Part shown: piece after piece, positions 1 through 9,023 of the stretch
Layout of the letters: the number at the start of each line of letters is the position of its first letter
How positions within the stretch are numbered: position 1 is the stretch's first letter
Source: Treponema sp.
Lineage (GTDB): Bacteria > Spirochaetota > Spirochaetia > Treponematales > Breznakiellaceae
Assembly: GCA_031276815.1 (NCBI GenBank)
Contig: JAISMJ010000063.1
Location: forward strand, 1-47,180
Direction: 5' to 3'
DNA: 47,180 nucleotides
Made by a program: the position numbers and the translations under genes
The notes under the pieces: model-generated
Databases searched by the model: none
Seen by the model: only the letters and a program-made list of their open reading frames with translations
Told to the model about the DNA's origin: nothing

Positions 1-23
1 TTTACCGCGTTGATGATTGCCAT
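1..23 (-). CDS. Start of an unidentified minus-strand gene (partial)
   Basis: Only the first seven codons are inside the window. An ATG at 23-21 follows a strong Shine-Dalgarno AGGAGG with a five-base spacer, and the visible residues are MAIINAV. This is too short to assign a family. The start is believable because of the ribosome binding site and the long AT-rich leader (about 24-148) upstream. A 15-base G tract lies 126 bases upstream of the start codon, so its expression could be sensitive to tract length. Confidence 0.5.
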
Positions 24-148
24 AGCAACCTCCTATAAAAAAAGATAAAGAACCAAGAGAGAAAAAATATATAAAGGGTACGAAACCCGTTTAGAGACGA
101 GTAAGAAATGAAGAAAGGAGCCGGTATATAAAAGCTTTTTAAGACAAT

Positions 149-163
149 GGGGGGGGGGGGGGG
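149..163. repeat. Poly(G)15 homopolymer tract
   Basis: Fifteen consecutive G on the plus strand (C on the strand of the downstream gene). A TATATA box (130-125 on the minus strand) sits where a -35 element would overlap the inner edge of the tract. This arrangement resembles the slippage-prone poly(G) promoters known upstream of several Treponema pallidum tpr genes. The tract itself is seen directly; its role is inferred. Confidence 0.85.
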
Positions 164-706
164 CTCGCTGATTTTAATGGGCAATAGTGGTGATTTTTAT
201 TACGCCCAATGTCCGCGCTCTTAGCGATTATACTAGACATGTTGATAGCTGCTCCTTACTTTTATAGGCGTCTAAAGCCGGTTGTTTTAGATGACATTCA
301 TTCTATAATAGCGGATAATTTTTGTCAAGCAGTAGTGTTACGCTTTTTTGTGATTACTCAGTGTGGAGCGAACGCTCTCTAGCGATGGCGAGGGTTCGCG
401 CAAAAGACGCCGTGTACAGAAAATAGGGTATGATGGATCATACGCGGCTTTTTGTTCACAGGATCATCAATGACCTGCGATAGTTCGTAGAGGGTTCGCA
501 TACCTTGCGGCTTACCGAATAGTACTGTCAGGAACTGAAAGAATAGGGCTATTCCAGCGAATATTATAGATGATTTTCTGCCGGAGATATGGAAAAAACC
601 CCCCGGTAATCTTAATCTGTTGTTTTCCGCAACGCATCGAGCCGCGCCATTGCTCCATCGTGAACTTGCATAAAACGCTTTCTTCTGACATAATGCTTTT
701 TCAAAC
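164..706. other. Non-coding or decayed stretch left of the permease
   Basis: No convincing gene was found here. The longest frame (379-708, minus, 109 codons) has a low-complexity front half. Its C-terminal third, with a DP...KK.R..HHTL pattern, faintly recalls the N-terminal region of ISAs1/DDE transposase-associated domains. It has no good ribosome binding site and no catalytic part, so it is at most a transposase scrap. The absence of other transporter genes here suggests a rearrangement just upstream of the permease. Confidence 0.3.
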
Positions 707-1702
707 ATGAAGCGGAATTATGGCGTTTCACGTCTTATTATTCTTTTTGTATGTATAGCCCTTTTTATCCTGTGTATGCGTATTGCCGCCGCCTCTGTAC
801 CCGTAGTACATGCGTTCTTTATAGGACCATGGAACGGGCCATGGTTCAGCGGCAACACGCTTGACGCCGTTAGCCTGCTTCTTACCGCGGCGCTTGGCGC
901 CGCCGCGGCGTTTCATTCAGGTTGTTTCAACCTTGGGGGCGAAGGGCAGATTTACCTCGGCGGTCTTACCTCGGCGCTCGTACTCCTGAACCTGCCTCAT
1001 GCGGCGGGTATGAGCCTGTGGGCTGCGGCACTTATCGCGCTCATAACCGGAGGCGGTATGGGCTGTATATCGGGCGTTCTCAAGAAAACCATCGGCGCGC
1101 ATGAAGTCATCACCAGCTTCCTGTTATCCGGCGCACTTACCCCGGTTGCGGACTATCTTCTTGCCGGACCGCTCCGCGATCCAGCCGGCAACCTCCTTGC
1201 GACAAAAGCCGTTCCTCTGCTCTTCCATATTTTGCCGCCGTCGAATCTCTCGGTTTCATGTATTATCTCGCTGCTCTTGGTTATTGCCGGACATTTCGTT
1301 GTCAACAACACTATATTCGGGTACCGGCTCACAATCGCAGGGTCCGCTCCTGCTTTCGCCCATTACGCTGGCATAGGAACAAGCCGTTACTGGATACCTT
1401 CGATGACGCTCTCCGGCGCGCTTTCCGGTCTTGCGGGTTTCTTTGCCGTAGCCGGCACGTATGGACGTTGCCACGTAGGATTCTCAGGCGGACTCGGCTG
1501 GAACGCCCTAGCCGTTGCGCTCATTGTCCGTAACCGTCCCCTGCTCCTGATTCCGGCGGCGCTTGTCTATGCCGCTTTAGAACAAGGCGCGCGATCCGCC
1601 ATGCTTACAACAGGACTCCAGTTTGAAACCTCGTCATATATTCAGGCTGCGGTACTCCTCTTCGCTACGATCCGCATAAGCAGGCGGGAGAAACAAGCGT
1701 AA
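707..1702 (+). CDS. ABC transporter permease, nucleoside/sugar type (BPD_transp_2 family)
   Basis: This 331-residue protein is strongly hydrophobic, with roughly eight to ten membrane segments, and so is an inner-membrane permease. The motif FNLGGEGQIYLGG (about residues 74-86) is typical of the YufP/YufQ-like and RbsC-like permeases that move nucleosides or simple sugars with an ATPase and a binding lipoprotein. No ATPase, second permease or binding protein is adjacent, which is unusual because these genes normally sit in a four-gene operon. The ATG at 707 has no clear Shine-Dalgarno, so the start could lie a little downstream; the upstream partners may have been lost in the decayed region to the left. 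The family assignment is firm; the substrate is unknown. Confidence 0.8.
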   Translation: MKRNYGVSRLIILFVCIALFILCMRIAAASVPVVHAFFIGPWNGPWFSGNTLDAVSLLLTAALGAAAAFHSGCFNLGGEGQIYLGGLTSALVLLNLPHAAGMSLWAAALIALITGGGMGCISGVLKKTIGAHEVITSFLLSGALTPVADYLLAGPLRDPAGNLLATKAVPLLFHILPPSNLSVSCIISLLLVIAGHFVVNNTIFGYRLTIAGSAPAFAHYAGIGTSRYWIPSMTLSGALSGLAGFFAVAGTYGRCHVGFSGGLGWNALAVALIVRNRPLLLIPAALVYAALEQGARSAMLTTGLQFETSSYIQAAVLLFATIRISRREKQA

Positions 1703-1775
1703 ACCGGCGTCCCATTCATGCCTCAACGAAACGTCAGGCTAATCAGGCGGGAGAAACGAACCGACAAGGTACATA

Positions 1776-2489
1776 ATGATAACTGCGGTAGTATTACAAG
1801 CCCGCCTTGATTCAACGAGGCTGCCCAATAAGGCGTTGCTGACTTTGTACGGCGCGGAAGACGGCGGGCGGGACGATGAACCAATCATATTCAGGGTAAT
1901 GGACGCCTTAAAAACCGTTTCCTGCGACAAGCATATACTCGCCTGTCCGCCGGACTGCGTTGCCGCGTTCACGCCCCTTGCGGAACGGGCTGGTTTCGAG
2001 GTATGCGCCGGTTCAAAGGAAGATGTTCTCTCGCGGTACTGCGATGCAATACGGCGATGTTCTATTGACCGGGTGATTCGCGCAACGGGCGATAATCCGT
2101 TTGTGTTTGCGGACGCGGCGTTCTTGATTAACCAAGAAGCGTACAGCCTCAACGCCGATTATGCGGGGTATGCGGGACTGCCTTACGGAGCGGGCGTTGA
2201 GTCCGTAGCGGCTGAAGCCCTGCTCCGCGCGGAACGGGAAGCCGCGTTACATGCCGAGCGGGAGCATGTCTGCCCCTACCTGTACAGCCACCCCGAACAG
2301 TTCCGGCTGCACAGACCGTTAGCGCCCCGTATCTGGCAAGCGCCGGATATGCGCCTTACTATTGACACGCGGGAAGACTACGAGCGGGCGTTGACGGTGT
2401 ACCGCGCGCTTTCGCATGTCGATCGGGAACAGCGCTTCACCGGCGCGTGTATCATTGCGGCGTATAGAGCGGTACAGAAGACGATATGA
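1776..2489 (+). CDS. SpsF-like cytidylyltransferase family protein
   Basis: 237 residues. The N-terminus MITAVVLQARLDSTRLPNK is the nucleotide-binding start of the CMP-KDO/CMP-acylneuraminate cytidylyltransferase superfamily, in the form found in SpsF (QAR..S.RLP.K). A later RATGDNPF block (about residues 102-109) matches the metal/sugar-binding region, and the C-terminal LTIDTREDYERA matches the usual family ending. The likely role is activating a sugar, or a modified sugar precursor, for a surface or flagellar glycan. It overlaps the next gene by four bases (ATGA), so the two are translationally coupled. A ribosome binding site AAGG lies six bases before the start. Confidence 0.8.
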   Translation: MITAVVLQARLDSTRLPNKALLTLYGAEDGGRDDEPIIFRVMDALKTVSCDKHILACPPDCVAAFTPLAERAGFEVCAGSKEDVLSRYCDAIRRCSIDRVIRATGDNPFVFADAAFLINQEAYSLNADYAGYAGLPYGAGVESVAAEALLRAEREAALHAEREHVCPYLYSHPEQFRLHRPLAPRIWQAPDMRLTIDTREDYERALTVYRALSHVDREQRFTGACIIAAYRAVQKTI

Positions 2490-4369
2490 AACCTATCCTC
2501 ATTGTCCCTTCGTATGAAAAAGGACGCGGCGGCGGTCATCTGTCCCGCTGTACCGCGCTGGCAGAAGAACTGCGCTCTCTGGGCAGGGATGCGCGTATCT
2601 ACACCCCTGCGGATGCTCTGCCGGATGAGTGCGCGTTCATTGTCCTCGATCGTTTCAGAACATCACAAGACGAGTTTCTCATCTGGCGGCGCCGCGGTCC
2701 GGTTATCGGCATAGATGAAGGCGGTTCTTGTAGGAACGAGTGTGATTTTCTCATAGATATTCTGCCGAATCTTGAAAAGAGACATCCCAATAGATATATA
2801 CCCGCTCTCCTGCGCTTCTCCGGCGCTCGGCGTCCCGCGTGGGATATACCGCGCACATATGCGCCGAAAGACGGGGTGCCGGACAGTTTCACGAGAACGA
2901 CGTGTGAGAAACAGCGCCGCGTTCTTATCACATTCGGCGCGGAAGATGCGGCGGGGCTTACTGCGCCCGCGGCATTGGCGCTTGCGGCGCAGGGCGGTCT
3001 TGAAGTTACGGCTGTTTTTGGCGCATTGAACCGGATCGCGGATACGCGCAAAGCGGCGCTGATGGATAAACATATAACCGTTGCGGATCATATCCCTAAT
3101 TTGAGCGGACGTCTTGCCGAATACGATTTAGTGGTTACGCATTTCGGGCTTACCGCATTTGAAAGCCTGTACGCCCGCGTGCCGGTACTGCTCGTGTCGC
3201 CTACGGCGTACCATGAAAAACTCGCCCGCAATGCGGGTTTTCGCACGGCTGGATGCGGGAAGAAGGGTATCCGCTATCTTAAAACTCTGCAGCTGACGGC
3301 GGATACGCTCGCGTCAATACAGGCGCAATGCCGGATTGTTTCCGCCGTATACGGCATTGAACGCGATGATATTGAAACCGCCGGCAATCAGAACGGCGAT
3401 GGTACCAAGGAACTCGCCCAACTTCTCAATGCCGTTTCCATACACGCGGCAGACTGTCCCGTATGCGGCGCCCGCGACGGCGTCCGCGCCGGTAGCGCCG
3501 CTCTTGCCCGTTTCCATGACCGCACTTACCGCATCTGTCCGGTCTGCGGCATTACCTACATGAGCCGTGTATCGCCTCCGCCGGTTGAATATGCAAAAGA
3601 CTATTTTTTCGACTTTTACAAAAAGCAATACGGTAAAACGTATATTGAAGATTTCCCGAATTTGGTACAGGCGGGCAAGAGGCGGCTTTCCCATATTGTT
3701 TCAATCATACGCACGCATGGACGTTTAGCCAAAAGCGCGGACAAGGGGAAGCTTCATTTGCTGGACATAGGCTGCGCGTATGGTCCGTTTCTGGCTGCCG
3801 CGAAGTCAGAAGGGTTTGCTCCGGTAGGGCTTGAAGCCGCGGAAGATGCGGTCTCGTATGTGAACCATGAACTTGGAATACCCTGTTTTCACGGGTATTT
3901 TCCCTTATCGTGTGATACCGCGCCCTTTTCAGACGGGCAGTTTGACGTTATTTCGCTTTGGTATGTGATTGAGCATTTTGAACATACCGGCGCGGTACTG
4001 TCTGCGATCAATAGGCTGCTTAAAAAGGGCGGCGTTTTGGCGTTTTCAACGCCTTCGTTTGAGGGGGTTTCCGCGAGGGGAACCGTGAGAGCGCAACGCA
4101 TCTTTCTTGAAAAAAGCCCGCAGGATCATTACACGCTCTGGAGTCCGTCAAAAGTCCGCGCCATTCTAAAACCGTTTGGTTTTGCTCTCAAGAAAATCGT
4201 CATTACCGGTCATCATCCTGAACGGTTTCCGGTTGTTGGAAAACTCGTTATGGGCGGAAAGGGCGTCCGGCGCGGCGTAGTCTACCGTTTTCTTCTTGCA
4301 ATAAGCCGCTTATTCGGTTTGGGCGATACGTTTGAAGTATATGCGGTGAAAATACGCCCTTCTCATTGA
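2486..4369 (+). CDS. PseG-like glycan enzyme fused to a zinc-knuckle SAM methyltransferase
   Basis: 627 residues in three parts. Residues about 1-310 resemble PseG/MurG-type nucleotide-sugar enzymes: a GRGGGHLSRCTALAEEL start (cf. G.GH..R...LA) and, around residue 215, HFGLTAFESLYARVPVLLV, the usual nucleotide-binding loop. A four-cysteine knuckle (CPVCG ... CPVCG, about 325-355) follows. Residues about 420-560 form a class I methyltransferase with motif I LLDIGCAYGPF and a post-motif YVIEHFEH. In PseG the N-domain removes UDP from a bacillosamine/pseudaminic acid precursor. With the overlapping SpsF-like gene this looks like a two-gene module making and methylating an unusual nonulosonate-like sugar. 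Being just upstream of fliW-csrA, flagellin is a reasonable but unproven acceptor. The fusion to a methyltransferase is notable. Confidence 0.75.
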   Translation: MKPILIVPSYEKGRGGGHLSRCTALAEELRSLGRDARIYTPADALPDECAFIVLDRFRTSQDEFLIWRRRGPVIGIDEGGSCRNECDFLIDILPNLEKRHPNRYIPALLRFSGARRPAWDIPRTYAPKDGVPDSFTRTTCEKQRRVLITFGAEDAAGLTAPAALALAAQGGLEVTAVFGALNRIADTRKAALMDKHITVADHIPNLSGRLAEYDLVVTHFGLTAFESLYARVPVLLVSPTAYHEKLARNAGFRTAGCGKKGIRYLKTLQLTADTLASIQAQCRIVSAVYGIERDDIETAGNQNGDGTKELAQLLNAVSIHAADCPVCGARDGVRAGSAALARFHDRTYRICPVCGITYMSRVSPPPVEYAKDYFFDFYKKQYGKTYIEDFPNLVQAGKRRLSHIVSIIRTHGRLAKSADKGKLHLLDIGCAYGPFLAAAKSEGFAPVGLEAAEDAVSYVNHELGIPCFHGYFPLSCDTAPFSDGQFDVISLWYVIEHFEHTGAVLSAINRLLKKGGVLAFSTPSFEGVSARGTVRAQRIFLEKSPQDHYTLWSPSKVRAILKPFGFALKKIVITGHHPERFPVVGKLVMGGKGVRRGVVYRFLLAISRLFGLGDTFEVYAVKIRPSH

Positions 4370-4473
4370 GCCGCGTCCCTGTTAGCGCATAGCAAAAGGA
4401 TGATTTTAAGGAAAGCGAGTATATGATACCGGCTCGTTCAGTGCGTCCGCGCCCGCGCTTGAATGTTCAGATG

Positions 4474-4719
4474 TCAAGCCTCATGCGGTTTCTTTCTCAA
4501 TGCGGCTAGGTTCGGCAGATCCGGCAGTGCGGTTCCCGTTTCGGACGCCGCTTTATTAGCGGCTTTGATCTCGGAGAAGACTTCCTGTCTAAAAATCTTA
4601 ACGCTTCGAGGCGCATCCACGCCTATCCGTATCTGATCGCCCTTGATTTCTATGATTGAGATTGAGATGTCCTCTCCTATCATGATCTTTTCGTTGACTT
4701 TCCGAGACAGTATCAGCAT
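4474..4719 (-). CDS. csrA: Carbon storage/translation regulator CsrA
   Basis: 81 residues beginning [15 protein letters not shown], the hallmark CsrA N-terminus, with the RNA-binding strand [18 protein letters not shown]. CsrA is a small cytoplasmic dimer that binds GGA motifs in mRNA leaders and represses translation, including flagellin in many bacteria. The C-terminal extension (about residues 60-81) is the longer type seen in FliW-containing bacteria, where it helps FliW bind. Its ATG shares one base with the stop codon of fliW (TAATG), so the two are coupled. Confidence 0.97.
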   Translation of the reverse strand: MLILSRKVNEKIMIGEDISISIIEIKGDQIRIGVDAPRSVKIFRQEVFSEIKAANKAASETGTALPDLPNLAALRKKPHEA

Positions 4720-5171
4720 TATCTATCCTCTTGCCGAATTTCGGTATGCAATTCAGCAATAATATCGTGCTTGATTTTCCAGCGGGGATCGGTCAGTACA
4801 ACTTGGCAGCCCTGTTTCGTTGCTTTGTTGATAACGAGCGGTCCCTGAAGATTCGCCGTTATTGCGCCGTCATTAGACGGAATCGTTACAATGGCAAAAA
4901 CTACCGCCTGTTCCGGTTCCCGCATTCCAATAACGTCCATTTCTTCTTGAGTTATATTAGCCTCATAATCGGGTCTGAACAGGAACGGATCGATCAGGAT
5001 AAAACAGAGATCTTTGTCATCCAGAGATTGAAAATAGTAAAACGGAGATCTTTCGGCGTCAAAGAGAACGAATCCGGTACAGTGTTCAAACCCAAAAAGT
5101 CCTTTTGGAAAAAAGAGTTTTTGCTGATCGTCAACGTCAATTTCACCGCCAAATTTTGTAGTAATACGCAT
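4719..5171 (-). CDS. fliW: Flagellar assembly factor FliW
   Basis: 150 residues, the normal FliW length, with the conserved start ([13 protein letters not shown]), the FPKGLFGFE motif at about 22-30 and the [12 protein letters not shown] region. FliW antagonises CsrA and binds flagellin, making a homeostatic switch for flagellin synthesis. It is the first gene of a two-gene fliW-csrA unit, and csrA follows with a one-base overlap. In many spirochaetes flgK/flgL precede it; here no flagellar gene is seen upstream, and the 270 bases between it and the M23 peptidase gene hold only short frames. Confidence 0.95.
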   Translation of the reverse strand: MRITTKFGGEIDVDDQQKLFFPKGLFGFEHCTGFVLFDAERSPFYYFQSLDDKDLCFILIDPFLFRPDYEANITQEEMDVIGMREPEQAVVFAIVTIPSNDGAITANLQGPLVINKATKQGCQVVLTDPRWKIKHDIIAELHTEIRQEDR

Positions 5172-5443
5172 AATGTAACCTGCCTTATAAAAACATACTC
5201 AAATCTACTCACTGTTTCAGAGCAACGGTTTGAAGTTTATTTCCTGCTTCATCTACGTCCGGTTCACTACCGGCAATGCCGGCAGCCGGCGCCACCGTAT
5301 CCACAGGCTTCCCGCCAACGGCGGGCTTCGGTCTAGCCGACCGTAGTATATGTATAGCGCGTTCTCATCACGATCCATCTCTCAACCGCAACGTCCGCGC
5401 CGGTATACCCTTGTCCCTAACGGCATTTCTTAAATATCCAATC

Positions 5444-6391
5444 TCATCCTTCTAATTTAGCTAATAAGGCATCCCGATCAAAGATTGGGCGCATGGAACA
5501 TATATCGGGATCGGTATTTTCGCCCGCCACTCGTATTTCCCAGTGCAAATGAGGACCTGTGGCAAGTCCCGTAGCGCCCGATTCGCCTAAAACGTACCCT
5601 TTTTTGACAACCGCCCCTTGTTTTACCGCAAGTTTACTCATATGGTAATAGAGGGAATACACTCCGGGCAAATGCTCTATGACGACCGAATAGCCGGTAA
5701 CTTCCCTATATTCCGCGAGCGCCACCTTGCCATCCGCAGAAGAGCGCACGAGCGTACCGGTTGGAACGCCGTAATCAATGCCCGCATGTATTGCGGCATC
5801 GGTTTCTCCGGTAGTGTACGTGTACACACGGCGGTCGCCGAAGAAACTCGTGCGCCTCGTATGCGCCGGTACCGGAGGGACAAACGCCGTGGTTGCGTAT
5901 ATATCCGTGCCGGTATGCGACAGTATGGACAACAGCTTGTTCGCCTGTTGGATTTTTTTTGCGGTGGTTACGGAACGTATTTCGGTATTCCGCTCGTCAA
6001 GCGCAATCACTTCCGATGCAAATTCCCGTGTGCCGATAGTAACGGCGATTTCTTTGATAACCGCATCTCCGTTCTCTATACGCAGCGCCGCATCTCCCGA
6101 AGATGCGGTTACGGGTACGGTAACAAGCGCGGCTTGTACGATATTGCCCTCAATGAACGCCCGCGGCGACAGCATCCAAAACACCGCGCGCGCAAGCCGC
6201 CCTTGCTTGTTCACCAGTGAAAGCCGCATATTCTTTCCGCTTGCCCCCGCAATCGCGACGCTCACCGGTTCACCGGGCAGGAGATTTGCGGGAATAACCG
6301 CCGCCTTAAAGTGGGGCGTCTGTCCCGCAAGCGGCGATGCGGAGCTTATGAAGCACAGGAGCATACAAAGGTTCGTTATACTTTTTTTCAT
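5444..6391 (-). CDS. M23 family metallopeptidase (LytM-type), secreted
   Basis: 315 residues with an N-terminal signal peptide (about 1-23). The C-terminal M23/LytM domain has the zinc ligands H202 and D206 (HAGIDYG) and the catalytic histidines H281 and H283 (GPHLHWEIR), all present. It should cut peptidoglycan cross-links, or act as a divisome/amidase regulator, in the periplasm. The first ~160 residues are a beta-rich region without a recognised domain. It follows recJ by only eleven bases on the same strand, so they are probably co-transcribed. Confidence 0.9.
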   Translation of the reverse strand: MKKSITNLCMLLCFISSASPLAGQTPHFKAAVIPANLLPGEPVSVAIAGASGKNMRLSLVNKQGRLARAVFWMLSPRAFIEGNIVQAALVTVPVTASSGDAALRIENGDAVIKEIAVTIGTREFASEVIALDERNTEIRSVTTAKKIQQANKLLSILSHTGTDIYATTAFVPPVPAHTRRTSFFGDRRVYTYTTGETDAAIHAGIDYGVPTGTLVRSSADGKVALAEYREVTGYSVVIEHLPGVYSLYYHMSKLAVKQGAVVKKGYVLGESGATGLATGPHLHWEIRVAGENTDPDICSMRPIFDRDALLAKLEG

Positions 6392-6402
6392 AAGCGCTCC
6401 TT

Positions 6403-8568
6403 TTAAGCGCCGGCGGGCGCTGTTCTGTGTTGTTTTTCACTCCGCTTCACATCAAGCAGCACCATTTGCGGCGTTTCCATTCCGTTATACCAATTTCTGT
6501 TGAGGTGGAACGCCGCATCAACCGCATCGTTCACATCAAAGTCTCTTTTCACCCGTTCCGCCGCATTCCAATAGACTGCGGGCCACTTATATTTACCCGT
6601 ATCAAGCGTTATTCTAACGTGATTCGCACCGTTCTTGCCGATAAATTGAATGTCTTGTACTTTCATCTTCCGCGTTATAAAGGTGAGCTGGTCGTTTCCC
6701 GCGCCAAACGGCTCCAACCGGTCGATCACTTTGAAAATATCGGGCGTGAGGTAGGAAAGGGGCAGTTCCGCATCCACAGTAACGGTACTGTCTTGTACAT
6801 CAGCGCCATGCGTCGAATATTCGATTGTTTGGGCTATTGTCTTGAGACGTTCCAGAAAAGGTTCCCAATACCGTTTATCCATACTGAATCCCGCCGCATG
6901 GTCATGTCCGCCTCTGTCGATGAAGAGGTCCGCGCATTGATCCAGAAGCGGGGTAAGATCGTACCCGCCGCGCGCGGAGCGTAGCGAACCTGTTACCGTA
7001 TCATCGCTAAAAGACGCGGCAAGCGAAGGCGTCTTGAAAAAGGAATTCATGCGGTTTGCCATGATGCCCGTAACGCCGCGAAAAATCTCTTTTCCATAGG
7101 CGACCGCGAACATGTTGTTAAATTCAGCGAGATTTTTCGCCGCCATTGGTTCTACAAACGTCCAAATTTCCGCGCCGAGCCGCTTGCGTTCCTCGTTCAT
7201 AGTATAAATCTCATTGGCAAGCGAGAACCGTACGCCGCTCTGCTCTTCCAGCAGGAGCTGCGCCGCTTTTTCAGGGCTGCCCATGCGCCCCGCCGCATTA
7301 ACGGCGGGACATACCGTCCATGAAAGCGTATGCGCGGTAATGCGCCGCGCGGCGAGATCGAGTTTGATAAGCAGGTCCGAAAGCCCGCTGCGGGGCTTCT
7401 TCTGCATATCCATAAGTCCCGCCCTTATGATGATGCGGTTTTCATTGACAAGCGGCATGATGTCCGCAATGGTTCCAAGGCAGGCAAGCTGCAAATCCGA
7501 TACATCTTCCTCCGTAAAATGCCGCTCCCGTTTTTGGATGAACGAAGTAAAAAGCGTGATAAACACGTCAAGCTCGCCGCTATCGCCGCTTGAGTAGCGG
7601 GCGAAACTCGATAGTTCTTTAAGACGCAGGAGGCTTTTTCCCGCGGTCTGGGGGATTTCCTTTCCAATTTCATCCGCTATGTCAACTATCTGCATATCAA
7701 CGGTCTTGCCGAAAATCTTTGACAGCGCGAGTTTCTGCCGGCGTTCATCCCATACGAGAATTTGCTGCCCCTCAAGGAAGGAAGGGATGCGCGTCCGGGC
7801 AATATCAACCATATCCGGCACCACGGTCTCAGTAATCCGGTCAATGACCGCGAGATTACGCAGTTTCGCTATCTCTATGATGTATGCGCCGTTTACCGGA
7901 TGGGTATTGAAAAGGCAGATCGATTGTCCATACATCCGGCTTTTAAGGGCAAACCGGAGCGCGGAGACGAGTTTATAGGCAACGCCGCAGCCTGCCAAGT
8001 CCCGAAACGGGTAGCGCGAGTCTTTTAGTTTAGGGTTTACGATTGCAAGGGCGGCGGGAAGGTCATCTTGGGGATTGTGGTGATCCGTTATGATGACGTC
8101 AACGCCGAGTTCATTCGCCCGTTTAACTTCCGCAACGTTTGAAACGCCGCAGTCTACCGTGATGATAAGCTTTCCCGAACCGGACGCGAACTCCTCAACC
8201 GCCGGTATCGACAGCCCGTAGGGTTCATCGCCGCGGGGAAGCCGCCATGTTACATCCATACCGAGCCGGCGGAGATAGCCCACCACCATCGCCGTACTCG
8301 TTATGCCGTCAACATCGCGGTCCCCGAAAACGAGTATGTTCTCTCCTTCCTCTTTTGCGGCAAGGATACGGTCAACGGCGTCTTCCATATTCGGCAATTC
8401 AAACGCATTGTGGAGGTAGCGCGGATCGTCTTCCAAAAAATAGCGTATATCTTCCCCGCTGATAAGCCCTCTCCGCACGAGAATAGATGCGATAAGCGGA
8501 TCGCAGGCATATTTTGCGGCGATTTCACGGACGAGTTCCTGCGGTATATCTTGTTTAACCCAATTCAT
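6403..8568 (-). CDS. recJ: Single-stranded-DNA-specific exonuclease RecJ
   Basis: 721 residues of the DHH phosphoesterase family. Motif I GDRDVDG is at about 82-88, and the DHH motif (IITDHHNP) is at 162-164. The DHHA1 region with GGHDHAAGFS is near residues 555-564. RecJ degrades 5'-ended single-stranded DNA in recombination and mismatch repair. It is longer than E. coli RecJ (577), mainly through an insertion in the middle (about 260-340), as in other spirochaete and Gram-positive forms. It is the first gene of a likely recJ-M23 peptidase unit. Confidence 0.95.
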   Translation of the reverse strand: MNWVKQDIPQELVREIAAKYACDPLIASILVRRGLISGEDIRYFLEDDPRYLHNAFELPNMEDAVDRILAAKEEGENILVFGDRDVDGITSTAMVVGYLRRLGMDVTWRLPRGDEPYGLSIPAVEEFASGSGKLIITVDCGVSNVAEVKRANELGVDVIITDHHNPQDDLPAALAIVNPKLKDSRYPFRDLAGCGVAYKLVSALRFALKSRMYGQSICLFNTHPVNGAYIIEIAKLRNLAVIDRITETVVPDMVDIARTRIPSFLEGQQILVWDERRQKLALSKIFGKTVDMQIVDIADEIGKEIPQTAGKSLLRLKELSSFARYSSGDSGELDVFITLFTSFIQKRERHFTEEDVSDLQLACLGTIADIMPLVNENRIIIRAGLMDMQKKPRSGLSDLLIKLDLAARRITAHTLSWTVCPAVNAAGRMGSPEKAAQLLLEEQSGVRFSLANEIYTMNEERKRLGAEIWTFVEPMAAKNLAEFNNMFAVAYGKEIFRGVTGIMANRMNSFFKTPSLAASFSDDTVTGSLRSARGGYDLTPLLDQCADLFIDRGGHDHAAGFSMDKRYWEPFLERLKTIAQTIEYSTHGADVQDSTVTVDAELPLSYLTPDIFKVIDRLEPFGAGNDQLTFITRKMKVQDIQFIGKNGANHVRITLDTGKYKWPAVYWNAAERVKRDFDVNDAVDAAFHLNRNWYNGMETPQMVLLDVKRSEKQHRTAPAGA

Positions 8569-8687
8569 TCTCGAAATGATACCACAAGGGTATTTTTTTC
8601 ACAAGAGGAGGCGCATACGCCTCGTGTCTGTACGCAAGCGCGGGAAGGGTGGGCGGATAGTACTTCCGCCCGGAGCCGGTTTCTTTT

Positions 8688-9023
8688 CTAAAATTTCGCC
8701 CGTAACGCGGCGGCGGCTGTTTCCATGGAATCCGCAGCCTGTTGCGGGGTTGTCTCACCGTTGATTACCTGAATCACAGCCCGATTCATCGGCTCGTACA
8801 GCTCAAGGAATCTCGGCCACACAAAACGGACGTCTGTGCTATCACTGACATTCAGATGACCGTATGAAAGAAATTCATTGACATGCGGATCATCCATCTG
8901 CATTGAGAAATTGATCATGGGGAAATAGCCAAGGGGCAGCTTCCGTGCGGCTATGGTCGCGCCCTCTCTTGACGCAAGCCACGCCAGAAAGTCGCGGCAT
9001 TCCTGCTGATAGTTACTCGCTGT
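8688..9023 (-). pseudogene. C-terminal fragment of a sugar-type solute-binding protein
   Basis: The reading frame from TASNYQQECRDFLAWLASRE to the end (ETAAAALRAKF) is the C-terminal lobe of a family-1 extracellular solute-binding protein; the late G.TTPQQAADSMETAA helix is typical. It has no start or signal peptide of its own. The N-terminal two-thirds lies at 10261-11214 in the same orientation. Joining residue N (codon ending at 10261) directly to residue T (codon starting at 9023) restores one open frame through a normal-looking protein. The gene was therefore split by the 1,237-base insertion between them. Confidence 0.85.

Noticed and set aside
379-708. 109-codon minus frame as an insertion sequence
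   Set aside because: Only a vague resemblance to a transposase-associated N-terminus; no catalytic domain, no terminal repeats and no ribosome binding site.
5210-5370. Short minus-strand frame upstream of fliW (KPAVGGKPVDTVAPAAG..., ending LQTVALKQ)
   Set aside because: It looks mildly protein-like and could be the tail of a lost gene, but it has no start, runs into stops upstream and cannot be assigned.
5618-6503. Plus-strand frames opposite the M23 peptidase and recJ genes
   Set aside because: Antisense shadows with Arg/Cys-rich, non-globular composition opposite well-supported genes.
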